A DNA stretch of 64,000 nucleotides from RGIG8775 sp045128735 (GTDB taxonomy: Bacteria > Bacillota > Clostridia > Oscillospirales > CAG-272), in NCBI GenBank assembly GCA_045128735.1, contig JBGVRT010000089.1, positions 1 through 64,000 of the forward strand, written 5' to 3'. Of the stretch, positions 24,427-33,200 are shown in pieces. Each line of letters starts with the position of its first letter. The stretch's first letter is position 1. The translations under genes were made by a program, and so were the position numbers. The notes below the pieces were generated by a model. The model did no database searches. It saw only the letters and a program-made list of their open reading frames with translations, and was not told the origin of the DNA.

Positions 24427-25206
24427 ATGACAAACGCAAACGCAAAAATTCTTATTGCCGACGAAAACCCATTGCAGAGACAAACACTTAAGGAGGGATT
24501 GAAGAACGCGGGCTACCGCAACATCGACGACGCGGTAGACGGTGAGGACGCTCTCGTAAAGATAAATCGCTATCACCCCGAGGTAGTGCTTGTTGACCTC
24601 TGCCTTTCAAAGCTTGACGGCATAGGTGTGCTTCGCAATTGCAAGCAGATAAATTTCGGCAGTGACACTCCACCTTCATTCATTATATTCTCGGTTTTTT
24701 CCAATCCCAACACATTTATTGAGGCGGCAAACGCAGGTGCAGAGCTCTGTCTTATGAAACCTTATAACATAGGAAGCCTTTGCGAGCACATCGACGCAAT
24801 CCTTCGTAACCGCGAGCGCGGAATCACGGTAAACGCAACCGAAAATCAAACTCCCGACATTGAGACCCAAGTCACAAAAATCATTCATCAAATCGGAGTT
24901 CCCGCACACATCAAGGGATATCAGTATCTCCGAAGCGCAATTCTTATGACCATAAAGGACTCGGACATTATAAACTCGGTAACGAAAATACTCTATCCCA
25001 CCGTTGCCAAGCAGTATCAGACTACTACCAGCCGTGTTGAGCGCGCCATCCGCCACGCCATTGAGGTAGCATGGGACAGAGGTGACGTGGACACTCTCAA
25101 CTCCTATTTCGGCTACACCATACAGAACAACCGCGGAAAGCCTACAAATTCTGAGTTTATCGCTATGATAGCCGACAATTTAAGGCTCAAATATAAAATC
25201 AAATAA
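24427..25206 (+). CDS. spo0A: Sporulation master regulator Spo0A
   Basis: 259 residues. The receiver domain (1-125) has acidic ADEN at 11-14, phospho-acceptor Asp57 in VVLVDLCLSKLDG, a Ser in the switch position (IFSVFS) and the conserved Lys in LMKPY. The C-terminal DNA-binding domain is near-canonical: IIHQIGVPAHIKGYQYLR, TTSRVERAIRHAIEVAWDRG and KPTNSEFIAMIAD. It controls entry into sporulation. Compared with Bacillus, the Pro after the phosphorylation site is replaced by Ser and the receiver is divergent, while the effector domain is strongly conserved. Transcribed alone. Confidence 0.96.
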   Translation: MTNANAKILIADENPLQRQTLKEGLKNAGYRNIDDAVDGEDALVKINRYHPEVVLVDLCLSKLDGIGVLRNCKQINFGSDTPPSFIIFSVFSNPNTFIEAANAGAELCLMKPYNIGSLCEHIDAILRNRERGITVNATENQTPDIETQVTKIIHQIGVPAHIKGYQYLRSAILMTIKDSDIINSVTKILYPTVAKQYQTTTSRVERAIRHAIEVAWDRGDVDTLNSYFGYTIQNNRGKPTNSEFIAMIADNLRLKYKIK

Positions 25207-25216
25207 ATAAAAACAG

Positions 25217-25262
25217 CACTCTTGACAAATTTGCGCAAGCCAAAAAGCCAAGAGTGTTTTTA
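25217..25262 (+). terminator. Terminator of spo0A
   Basis: CACTCTTG (25217-25224) and CAAGAGTG (25249-25256) form the stem, followed by six T. The interior GCGCAAGCC may add a second small fold. Confidence 0.75.
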
Positions 25263-25295
25263 TTGCTCCAACCGAAAAATTTTACTAAATTATGC

Positions 25296-25324
25296 TTGAC
25301 AATATATCCGCTAAATGTTATAAT
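25296..25324 (+). promoter_or_regulatory. Perfect consensus promoter of the GH29 gene
   Basis: TTGACA (25296-25301), 17-bp spacer, TATAAT (25319-25324), 57 bp before the ATG. Confidence 0.88.
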
Positions 25325-25381
25325 TCCCCCGATATGTTATTTGTTTTAATTATCCGCAATTAACAATAAAAGGAGTCAATT

Positions 25382-26575
25382 ATGACACACGAAAACAAAT
25401 TTGGAATGTTCGTCCATTGGGGCATGTACGCAGAGACCGGCGTTCAAGAGCAGGTTTATGCACGTATGGATTGGGAGCGCGAGAAATACGAGGCTCTTAT
25501 AAATAAGTTCAATCCCGTAAATTATGACCCCGAAAAGTGGGTACTGCTTGCCAAGGAAGCCGGAATGGAATACATCTGCTTTACCACAAAGCACCACGAC
25601 GGCTTTTGTATGTGGGATACGAAGGAGACCGACTACAGCATTATGCACACAGCCTACGGCAAGGACGTGCTGAAAATGCTTGCAGATGCCTGCAAAAAGC
25701 ACGGTATGCTTTTGTCACTTTACTACTCCTGCCCCGACTGGCACCACCCCTACGGATACAACCCCGCGTCTACACATCAATGGAAGGCGGTTATGCGCGA
25801 CGACATAGACACCGAAAAATACCGCGAATACGTCAAGGCACAGGTCACGGAGCTACTGACAAACTACGGCGATATATACACATTTTTCTGGGATATTCCG
25901 CCGAAAATTTATGATCCATCGCTTAACGAACTTATCCGCAAGCTTCAGCCCGGCATCTACATAAATGACCGCGGCTATGACAAGGGGGATTTCTCTACTC
26001 CCGAACGTGAATATCAGTCTCCCGACGGCTCGCGCTTTACGCGTATGACAGAGGCTTGCAACTCGGTTGGCGAGCAGAGTTGGGGCTACAGAAGCAACGA
26101 GGACTTCTTCTCAAAGAGATATCTTACCATGTCTATTGACCGCATAATGGCTCTCGGTGGAAGCTATCTCCTCAACGTCGGTCCCGACGGCAAGGGTGAG
26201 ATCACAGAGGATTACGCAAAATGTATTCGCAAGGTAGGCGATTGGTACAGACGAATGGATGGCTGCCTTGTTTGCCACGAGCCCGACAGCTTCAATTACA
26301 AAATCAGAAAAAACAAGGCTATCGTTACGAAAAAAGGCGGAAAATCCTATTTCCATTTCTACGAGGGCATTGTATCAACCTCGGTGGCGTTTGAGTACTT
26401 CCCCAAGAAACCGCAGGCAATACGCCTTATGAACACGGGAAAAGCACTTGATTGCAAAATAGAAAAGCTGCCCGAATACCAAATAAACGGTCAGGCACTT
26501 GTGCATCTTCACATTACGGGAATTCCGATTGACGACCTCTCTGACGAGCCTATCGTAATTGAAATCACCTGGTAA
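25382..26575 (+). CDS. GH29-type alpha-L-fucosidase, intracellular
   Basis: 397 residues, no signal peptide, so it would act in the cytoplasm on imported oligosaccharides. GH29 features: FGMFVHWGMYAE at the first barrel strand, CFTTKHHDGFCMWDT with the paired histidines, and YYSCPDWHHP. The nucleophile is probably the Asp in FFWDIPPKI (near 171), where the family usually shows WFDG; NDRGYDKGDFSTPEREY provides the TPE region. A C-terminal sheet domain ends the protein. It releases L-fucose or related residues. It is a single-gene unit with a perfect promoter. Confidence 0.85.
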   Translation: MTHENKFGMFVHWGMYAETGVQEQVYARMDWEREKYEALINKFNPVNYDPEKWVLLAKEAGMEYICFTTKHHDGFCMWDTKETDYSIMHTAYGKDVLKMLADACKKHGMLLSLYYSCPDWHHPYGYNPASTHQWKAVMRDDIDTEKYREYVKAQVTELLTNYGDIYTFFWDIPPKIYDPSLNELIRKLQPGIYINDRGYDKGDFSTPEREYQSPDGSRFTRMTEACNSVGEQSWGYRSNEDFFSKRYLTMSIDRIMALGGSYLLNVGPDGKGEITEDYAKCIRKVGDWYRRMDGCLVCHEPDSFNYKIRKNKAIVTKKGGKSYFHFYEGIVSTSVAFEYFPKKPQAIRLMNTGKALDCKIEKLPEYQINGQALVHLHITGIPIDDLSDEPIVIEITW

Positions 26576-26592
26576 AATATACGCTGAACAGT

Positions 26593-26623
26593 AAAGGGGC
26601 TGAGTTAGTGACTCAGCCCCTTT
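26593..26623 (+). terminator. Terminator of the GH29 gene, GGGGCTGAGT family
   Basis: AAAGGGGCTGAGT (26593-26605) and ACTCAGCCCCTTT (26611-26623) form a perfect 13-bp stem with a 5-nt loop, 18 bp after the stop. Near-identical stems occur at 35316 and 48970. Confidence 0.85.
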
Positions 26624-26626
26624 GCG

Positions 26627-26866
26627 TACCGACAAATTGGTGTTTAGAGGTGTGTTAGCACCGCCCTACGGTGCATCAAATACAACAAGGCGCAAACCGT
26701 AACTCCGCTTTTTCTTTTGTACCAAAAGGCGCAAAAGAAAAAGCTCACAAAAAGAAAACGCCGATGAGCCTGCGGGCGCAAGACTCGCGACTTTTTGAAA
26801 AAAGTCGCCCAAAAACTTTTCTGTCGGGGTGAGGTGCGAACATATCACCAAACACCAATTTATCGG
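26627..26866. repeat. 240-bp MITE-like element with inverted CCGAYAAATTGG ends
   Basis: The ends are inverted copies: TACCGACAAATTGGTGTTT at 26627-26645 and AAACACCAATTTATCGG at 26850-26866. Inside are two strong hairpins, GCTTTTTCTTTTG (26707-26719) with CAAAAGAAAAAGC (26732-26744), and GCGACTTTTT (26787-26796) with AAAAAGTCGC (26799-26808). No plausible protein is encoded. It lies exactly between the terminators of two convergent genes. Small non-autonomous element or extragenic palindrome are both possible; no target duplication is clear. Confidence 0.5.
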
Positions 26867-26877
26867 CATCAAAATAA

Positions 26878-26914
26878 AAAAGGAGCTGTACTTCTTAATG
26901 AAGCAGCTCCTTTT
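26878..26914 (-). terminator. Terminator of the 2015-residue protein gene
   Basis: AAAAGGAGCTG (26878-26888) and CAGCTCCTTTT (26904-26914), with a TTTTTATTTTG tract on the minus strand, 6 bp beyond the stop codon. Confidence 0.85.
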
Positions 26915-26919
26915 GGGGT

Positions 26920-29900
26920 TTATTTTGCGTTTCTTTGGTCAAAGAAGTTTATAACGCTGTATTTTTGGTTATTAAGCTCTTTCATATATTCCACCAAGGC
27001 GGAGTATTCATTTCCGTTATTATCAAGGATTCCCTTATTAGCATCACGGTTTGAAAGGTCTGCCGCAGTATCCGTTGGGTCGTTATCCCAATACTTGAAC
27101 CAGTCAAAGCCAATACAAACTTTACTCTCCATAAGACCAAGGGCAAAATTTTGATAGAATTTTCCTCTGTCGCTCTGTGTTGCCACCACAAAGCCAGCGC
27201 CCGAGTTATTGGTAAGTCCGTTTGTCTCTGTGCAAGCATCCATTCCCTTTGCATACCACTCTGTAGCAATAAAGGGCGCGTCTGTCCACTTACTTACATT
27301 GGATATAAACTCAAAATCGGGAGTCCAATCGCCATAGTAGTTAAAGGAAATAACGTCGCACCAATAGCCTGCAACGCGCATTATTGACTCGCTCTTTGCG
27401 CAAGACGTAAGCAATCGGCAGCCGAGGTACATATGGTTTGGTGCGTATTTTTCAAGTGCGGAGCTTACTGTGTCAAGATATTTATCGTACACCATTGCTC
27501 TGTACTCGTCTCTCAGCTCGTCGGTAACGTCGCTAATAGAAACTCTTATATTACCCGTTTTGAGATACATAAAGGTCCAAGCCGTGGCGTAAGAGTTCGA
27601 AAATCTTTCATCGGTGGGGTCAAAGGAAAGCGAGTTGTCAAGCATATTAAGCGCTTGAGGAAGCTCGTTATCGCTCATCCAACCGTACACGCAGGGCGAA
27701 TTTGCGTAGCTTTCAACGGCTTTCTTAACGTAATTATCGGCATAGTCTGCAAACGCGGTATCGAATACGGGAAGCACGTTGCCTACAAGGGCGGTATTTC
27801 CGCTTTCGCTTTGGTCAAGACCGCGTTTTGAGCAATAATCCCTTAATACGTAAAGTATCTGTGTCTGAGCAAGCGGCTTGCTTACCGCTGAAAGGTTAGT
27901 CAAATCTGACCAACCGCCCGTAGAGTTAAAGCCAATCTCGCGCATTCTTTCGGTTGCGGCAACAGCCCAACTGCTGACTGATGGATACTTTTGAAGAGTC
28001 AGTTTTTTCTGATTGGGCGAGCTTCCGTGGCTTATCTGCACACAGGCAATCCTGAAGAAGGGATAGCCGAGCGGGTCTATCATCCACCAACGGTCGCCTA
28101 TCTTCTTGGTGTAGAAGAAACCGGTCTCCTTCTGCCTCATGCTCTCGTCCATAAGTCCGCCGTACTCGTCGTACATTGCCGTCTCGGAGCTATTGGCTGT
28201 AAAGCCGATTAAGGTGTCAACCGTTCTCGTTGGTTTTTTTGTGTAACCACTTGCAGAGGTCACAGGAACAGACGACACACCTACCGAAAGGCTATACTCA
28301 GACGAAATCTTTTCAACCTCTTCGTTACCTGTGTAACTTTGAGACTTGAGAGTGTTCCATCTCACAAGCCACTCGGAAACATCGCCCATAGCCTTTTCCC
28401 ACGGATTTACGGTATCGTAGGGAATCTTGGCGATAAAGTTTGCCTCACCGCCTTTTAACACAAGTGTGGGAGAATTTCTGTCACTTTCTGATGAGGCAAA
28501 ATTAACGCGTCTCGATTCGCTCAAAACGCCCTCAATCAAGAAAGCAACCTTGCCAGAACTGTTCTTCACAAAATTTGTAACGTCTATAAAGCAAATACCT
28601 GTATTGTTAATTACCTTCTGCGCTACAAGCGAGCCCTTTGCAATGCTTTGATATTTACCGTAGGTAAGCGTTGCCTCATCCCACGAATCGGGGTCAACGC
28701 TGTAAATATTAAGCGTTGTGTCTATACCTTTCCCCTCCATAGAAATGCAATCAAGCATCAACTCCGCGGTGTTTACTTTTGCAGACTCTATCTTTGAAAT
28801 ATCAAATTCAAGGAAAATCGCGCGGTCAAATCCCGAGTTGGACGAACGCTTGACCGCAAGCTCCGCTTCACCGCCGTGAGTGTTTGTATCCGAATCGTCG
28901 CGAACGTAGGTATCCTCGCTCACTTCAACCGATTTTATGTCGTCCGCGGTAGTCAGCTCTGTAAGCAAACTGTCAAGTCCGTTTTGTGACACCTCATAAT
29001 CGGGCTTTTCTACGGCTGAGCCCATCTTTGAGATAACGAAATTATCTATCTGCGCACCGTAGCTTGTAACATCGAGGAATCTAAGCTGTGTTTTATCGCT
29101 GCTCGAATAAGCGCTGAAATTGGGGAAGCCGTTTCCTATTCCTATATAAGTGTCGTCAATGTAAGTATACATTTTTTTAGCAACCGTATCACACAGAACG
29201 TTCACAGTTACCCAAGTTTTTGGCGTATAACTTACGCTATTGTTTGTGGTAAGAGTTGTGTCTTTCTTAGCCGCATCTTTAGTAGCATATTTCGTAGTCT
29301 TATCGGTATTCACCGCCCTCGTTGCAAGCTTGTCACAGATTGCAACGTACTTTAACAGCCAATTATAGTTGCTCTTTGCCGTGCAAACGAAGGACAACAC
29401 CGAGTTGTCACGCACCGCCCCCGTACTGTTATCAAAGTAAAGGTCAAAGCTTATATTGAATTTATCAAGCGACTCAAACAACGTCTTATCGTAGTTTATG
29501 TAGGTTATCTGATTCAGATCCCAGGTGCTTCTTCCGTCTACATTAACGTATGCGTTTTTAGAGTCATCGACTATAGCGAATCCCTTGTAGCTTGCAAGCT
29601 CATCAGCCACGCTCTTATCGAAGTCAAGCTTAAGGATGGCGTCGGACGGTCTGAGAACATCCACAGTCTTATTGCAGGCATTGCACTTGCGATATACCGT
29701 GGCAGCGGCAAGGGTCTCAACAACACTGCCCGTATGCACCACCCTGGTTTCGCTTTCGCCGCAGTCAAGGCAAATACGGCTTTGCTCGCAAGCATTGCTT
29801 CCTTGCTCCCACTCGCTGAAGATGTGAGGCTCTACCTTTGTAATTCTGAAATTGTCAAAATGAATATCGTAGCAGGTCTGGTCGCTGAAACGCAACGCAA

Positions 29901-32900
29901 AACAACCGTTGTAAATGGGATTTTCGTAGTTTACAAGCCCCGAGGAAGTAGTTCCGAGATACTCGCCGTTTACGTATACGTGCATCTTTCCCGACTTGGC
30001 GTCCGCAAAGGTCTTGACAGATATCCACGTGCCAACACTGACCTCTACGCTGTTTTCATCGGTTATTTTGCTCTTATCCGACTGAGTTGCAATCAGGCGC
30101 TTGTTTACGCCGTTCTCGGTATAGTCGAAATACTTTATTACCCAACCGAATGCTCTGTTTTTTTCATCGATAAAACCGCCTTTTTGGCTTCCGCCAAGGA
30201 AGGAGAATACCGAGTTTGAAGTTTCGCTTGAATTGGACTTATAGTTGTCGCCAAGATACATATCAAAGCTTACGGTATAATAATCCACGTCTTTGAGCAC
30301 GTTCGCGTCAAAGTCTATAAAGGTAGGGGCTTCAACGTCCCACACACTTCTTGTGCCTATTGTCTCATAAGTATTTCTCGTGGTACCCGTAGCCGAGCCG
30401 TCGGCAATAAATCTGAAGTCCTCATAACTCTTAAGCTCTTCCTCAATAGTTTTATCGGCTTCAAAATCAAAGGCAAGTATGTTTTCGCCTGCCTCATAGC
30501 TCACCATCAAAGCACCGCAGTCCGAGCAGGAATCGGATATGCCCCCGTCCACAAGAGAACGCGTTGCGGTATAGGAGTGATGATATCTCGATTCGGACTC
30601 AAGGCAGATGTCACAATAACGGATGTAGTGGCAATCCGAGATATTACTCCACTCACCGTAAACGTGACCGTGAAGGCTCTTGTCCGAACAAATTACAATA
30701 TATTCTGCCGTATTGGTATCCCAATACTCGCCAAAGTATGCATCCGTCCACTGCTCTGCGCTTGCCGCGCAGTTGATTACAGAAAGCGATTCGCAGTCCT
30801 GAAGCGACCACCCTCCAACAAAGGCGGGCACGAAGTTAACGTTAAGAGTTTCAAGGCCATAGCATCCGAAAAAGCTGTCCTTGGAGATTTTTTCAAGTCC
30901 TTTTCCAAGTGTGGCTTCTTTCAGAGCGTAACACCCCATAAACACGCCGTTGCCCATTTCTTCAACACTGTCGGGCACTGTTACGTCCTCAAGAGCGATA
31001 CAGTATTCAAATGCTTCGTTTCCGATATACTCGATTCCCTCGCTGAGTGCCGCAGAGGTAAGCGAGTAGTTTTTATAGAACGCCAACGCGCCTATGCGCT
31101 TTACCGAAGTGGGAATAATCACAGACGTAATATCGGCATTTTCGTAAAATGCTCTGTCGGCAATCTCAACCACGCTCTTGCCGTTGTACAAGGACGGAAT
31201 TACCAGGTCGCTGTCGGTACAGATTCCTATTCCAACAAGCTTATATCCGCCGTCGGTTTCTTCAAACTCAAGGCCCTCGCTTATTTCATAATCAGCGGTG
31301 CAAAGCCGGCAAGTGCCGTTTTCAAATCTGTGGGCGAGTGCGGGAATATATTTGGGCATTTCAAGCATATCCGCACATACAGAGCAAGCCACGCCGCCGC
31401 TGTATCCCGCGTGAGTACAGCTTGCGTCAACCGAATCAAGCTCAACGTAATCGTGCTCGTGCTCTGCGGGGATAAGGTCGGTGTTGTTTATAAGCTCACA
31501 GTCTACCCCTGCAAGATAAAGTCTCATAAGAAGCAGGTCGTCATCGTTCACCTTGCCGTCGTCGTTTACGTTTGCGGCATTGGTGTCGTAAAGGCTGTAA
31601 TTCGCCCACCCTGCAAGGTAACGTCTGAGAGTTGCAACGTCCTCTGCAGTAACTCTGCGGTCGCCGTTAACATCGCCCGCAACACCGCGTATTCTCGACA
31701 CGTTAAGCTCACCTAAGCGGCTTGCAACAAAGCTGACCTCTCCGCTTTCGGAATTGTAGGATATAACCTTTTCGGTCTCACCGTCGGCTGTAACCTTTCC
31801 CGCGGCAACTCCGCTTATATAGGTTGTTCTGACTGTAACAGAACCGTTATCACCGTTATTGGATTCGAGCAATCGGTTGCCGTCCGCGTCGGTCACAACT
31901 GCCGAAAGCTTGAGAAAATCTCTGTCCTTTGTAAGATTATCGAGCTTAACGGTCACGTCTGTTCCGCACTCGACAAGCTTCGAGGCGGAAAGGCTGTCAA
32001 AGGTTATTTCGGCAAGCTCGGCAATAAGCGTAAGCGGCTTACCGCCCACTCTTGCGAGGGCTTCTTCGCTAATGGTAATTTCCGAAACGCCATCGCCGAC
32101 GTACGCAATCACGCTGTCAGCACGATACTCGAGATTTGCTGAGTCAAGCACGGCATAGGAATTTGAATATTGAGGAAGTGCAACAAATTTTTTGCCGTAC
32201 TTCAAGGCATAGGTCTGCGCAGGTGAGCCTGCGGGAGCATACACCCAGGTATTTACGCCAAAGCAATCTCTGTGTGCAAAGGTTGCGTCCGCCGAAGCTA
32301 TCACCGCTCTGTCAAGAGAGTTGCAGGAGAAAAAGCTCTCCTCACCCACCAACGCAAGTCCGCTTCCTATCGTCACCTGTCTGAGACTCTGACATCCGCT
32401 GAAGGCGTTATCGCCAATATCTTTAAGACTGTCGGGCAGGTCAACCACGCCAAGTGAATAACATCCCCTGAACGCGCTTGCTCCTATATCCTTAAGCGAA
32501 TCGCCCACCTTAAGCACACGAAGGTCTACGCATCCGCAAAAAGCAAAGTCACCAATTAAAACAAGACTGTCGGGCAGAGTAAGGCTTCTGAGACTGTCAC
32601 AGCTGTAAAACGCACGCTCGCCTATGCTGACAAGCGTAGAAGGAAGAGACACGGCGCCGAGTCTGTCAAGCTCGGCAAACGCGTACTTACCAACGCTCAA
32701 AACGCCCTCTCCTATATTCAGAATAACTATTAAATCTGCAAATTCAGCCCACGGCGTAAGCTCGGGCGAGCTGAAATCGCTCATATCTCCCTCACCGCTT
32801 ATGCTGAGCACTCCTGCCGAGGTGTCAACGCTCCATTTAAGATTGTCACCCTCACCAAAGGTTCCCTGCACAGTTTCCGCGCCAAGCTCAAGCGCAAATA

Positions 32901-32967
32901 TTGCCGAGAAGGCAATAGCAACGGCAAGCAGAGCTATAATCAACTTAACAGACAGTCGTGTTCTCAT
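26920..32967 (-). CDS. Giant secreted LRR/dockerin/LamG/glycosidase protein
   Basis: 2015 residues with a signal peptide (1-30). Domains in order: BspA-type leucine-rich repeats (about 85-265, repeated AFxGCxSLxxVxLPDSL); an internal dockerin with two calcium loops, GDVNGDRRVTAED (near 430) and ANVNDDGKVNDDD (near 460); a Cys-pair segment; a second LRR block (about 575-745); two LamG-like jelly rolls (about 825-1045 and 1105-1315); a DNRLRE/CBM96-like domain (about 1340-1515); and a C-terminal clan A-type, agarase-like catalytic barrel (about 1600-2010) with candidate acid/base in GWMSDNELPQ (near 1764) and nucleophile in FIATEWYAKG (near 1903). Likely a surface polysaccharide-degrading and binding protein. 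The exact GH family is uncertain. No sortase motif is seen. Confidence 0.85.
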   Translation of the reverse strand: MRTRLSVKLIIALLAVAIAFSAIFALELGAETVQGTFGEGDNLKWSVDTSAGVLSISGEGDMSDFSSPELTPWAEFADLIVILNIGEGVLSVGKYAFAELDRLGAVSLPSTLVSIGERAFYSCDSLRSLTLPDSLVLIGDFAFCGCVDLRVLKVGDSLKDIGASAFRGCYSLGVVDLPDSLKDIGDNAFSGCQSLRQVTIGSGLALVGEESFFSCNSLDRAVIASADATFAHRDCFGVNTWVYAPAGSPAQTYALKYGKKFVALPQYSNSYAVLDSANLEYRADSVIAYVGDGVSEITISEEALARVGGKPLTLIAELAEITFDSLSASKLVECGTDVTVKLDNLTKDRDFLKLSAVVTDADGNRLLESNNGDNGSVTVRTTYISGVAAGKVTADGETEKVISYNSESGEVSFVASRLGELNVSRIRGVAGDVNGDRRVTAEDVATLRRYLAGWANYSLYDTNAANVNDDGKVNDDDLLLMRLYLAGVDCELINNTDLIPAEHEHDYVELDSVDASCTHAGYSGGVACSVCADMLEMPKYIPALAHRFENGTCRLCTADYEISEGLEFEETDGGYKLVGIGICTDSDLVIPSLYNGKSVVEIADRAFYENADITSVIIPTSVKRIGALAFYKNYSLTSAALSEGIEYIGNEAFEYCIALEDVTVPDSVEEMGNGVFMGCYALKEATLGKGLEKISKDSFFGCYGLETLNVNFVPAFVGGWSLQDCESLSVINCAASAEQWTDAYFGEYWDTNTAEYIVICSDKSLHGHVYGEWSNISDCHYIRYCDICLESESRYHHSYTATRSLVDGGISDSCSDCGALMVSYEAGENILAFDFEADKTIEEELKSYEDFRFIADGSATGTTRNTYETIGTRSVWDVEAPTFIDFDANVLKDVDYYTVSFDMYLGDNYKSNSSETSNSVFSFLGGSQKGGFIDEKNRAFGWVIKYFDYTENGVNKRLIATQSDKSKITDENSVEVSVGTWISVKTFADAKSGKMHVYVNGEYLGTTSSGLVNYENPIYNGCFALRFSDQTCYDIHFDNFRITKVEPHIFSEWEQGSNACEQSRICLDCGESETRVVHTGSVVETLAAATVYRKCNACNKTVDVLRPSDAILKLDFDKSVADELASYKGFAIVDDSKNAYVNVDGRSTWDLNQITYINYDKTLFESLDKFNISFDLYFDNSTGAVRDNSVLSFVCTAKSNYNWLLKYVAICDKLATRAVNTDKTTKYATKDAAKKDTTLTTNNSVSYTPKTWVTVNVLCDTVAKKMYTYIDDTYIGIGNGFPNFSAYSSSDKTQLRFLDVTSYGAQIDNFVISKMGSAVEKPDYEVSQNGLDSLLTELTTADDIKSVEVSEDTYVRDDSDTNTHGGEAELAVKRSSNSGFDRAIFLEFDISKIESAKVNTAELMLDCISMEGKGIDTTLNIYSVDPDSWDEATLTYGKYQSIAKGSLVAQKVINNTGICFIDVTNFVKNSSGKVAFLIEGVLSESRRVNFASSESDRNSPTLVLKGGEANFIAKIPYDTVNPWEKAMGDVSEWLVRWNTLKSQSYTGNEEVEKISSEYSLSVGVSSVPVTSASGYTKKPTRTVDTLIGFTANSSETAMYDEYGGLMDESMRQKETGFFYTKKIGDRWWMIDPLGYPFFRIACVQISHGSSPNQKKLTLQKYPSVSSWAVAATERMREIGFNSTGGWSDLTNLSAVSKPLAQTQILYVLRDYCSKRGLDQSESGNTALVGNVLPVFDTAFADYADNYVKKAVESYANSPCVYGWMSDNELPQALNMLDNSLSFDPTDERFSNSYATAWTFMYLKTGNIRVSISDVTDELRDEYRAMVYDKYLDTVSSALEKYAPNHMYLGCRLLTSCAKSESIMRVAGYWCDVISFNYYGDWTPDFEFISNVSKWTDAPFIATEWYAKGMDACTETNGLTNNSGAGFVVATQSDRGKFYQNFALGLMESKVCIGFDWFKYWDNDPTDTAADLSNRDANKGILDNNGNEYSALVEYMKELNNQKYSVINFFDQRNAK

Positions 32968-33037
32968 TTTTTTCTCCTTTTTGATTTTATTACTTCAACC
33001 GCATAGGTTTAATAATATCTTATATGTAACCAATTTA

Positions 33038-33066
33038 ATTTTACCACTTTTATGCGATTATGTCAA
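33038..33066 (-). promoter_or_regulatory. Sigma-A promoter of the 2015-residue protein gene
   Basis: TTGACA (33061-33066), 17-bp spacer, TAAAAT (33038-33043) on the minus strand, leaving a leader of about 65 nt. CGCATA (33000-33005) and TATGCG (33051-33056) form an inverted repeat across the -10 region. Confidence 0.8.
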
Positions 33067-33139
33067 GAATAAATAACAACATTATAAGCCAAATCAACCA
33101 AAACCAGATTAAAAAACGCTGTTTTTTCGTTTATTTTTC

Positions 33140-33169
33140 TTGACAAACAAGTTTATTTGGTTGTATAAT
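33140..33169 (+). promoter_or_regulatory. Sigma-A promoter of the CE7 lipoprotein gene
   Basis: TTGACA (33140-33145), 18-bp spacer, TATAAT (33164-33169), 31 bp before the ATG. It diverges from the promoter of the giant protein. Confidence 0.85.
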
Positions 33170-33200
33170 TAAGTAAAGCTTTGCTAAAGGAGACAAATTT

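Noticed and set aside
26666..26872. Short minus-strand frame rich in Phe/Leu with FSFCELFLL
   Set aside because: It is generated by the palindromic intergenic element and has no ribosome site; such sequences are commonly mis-annotated.
30577..31716. 379-codon plus-strand frame
   Set aside because: It lies antisense within the giant LRR/dockerin gene, lacks a ribosome site and has no recognisable domain; it mirrors codon bias of the true gene.
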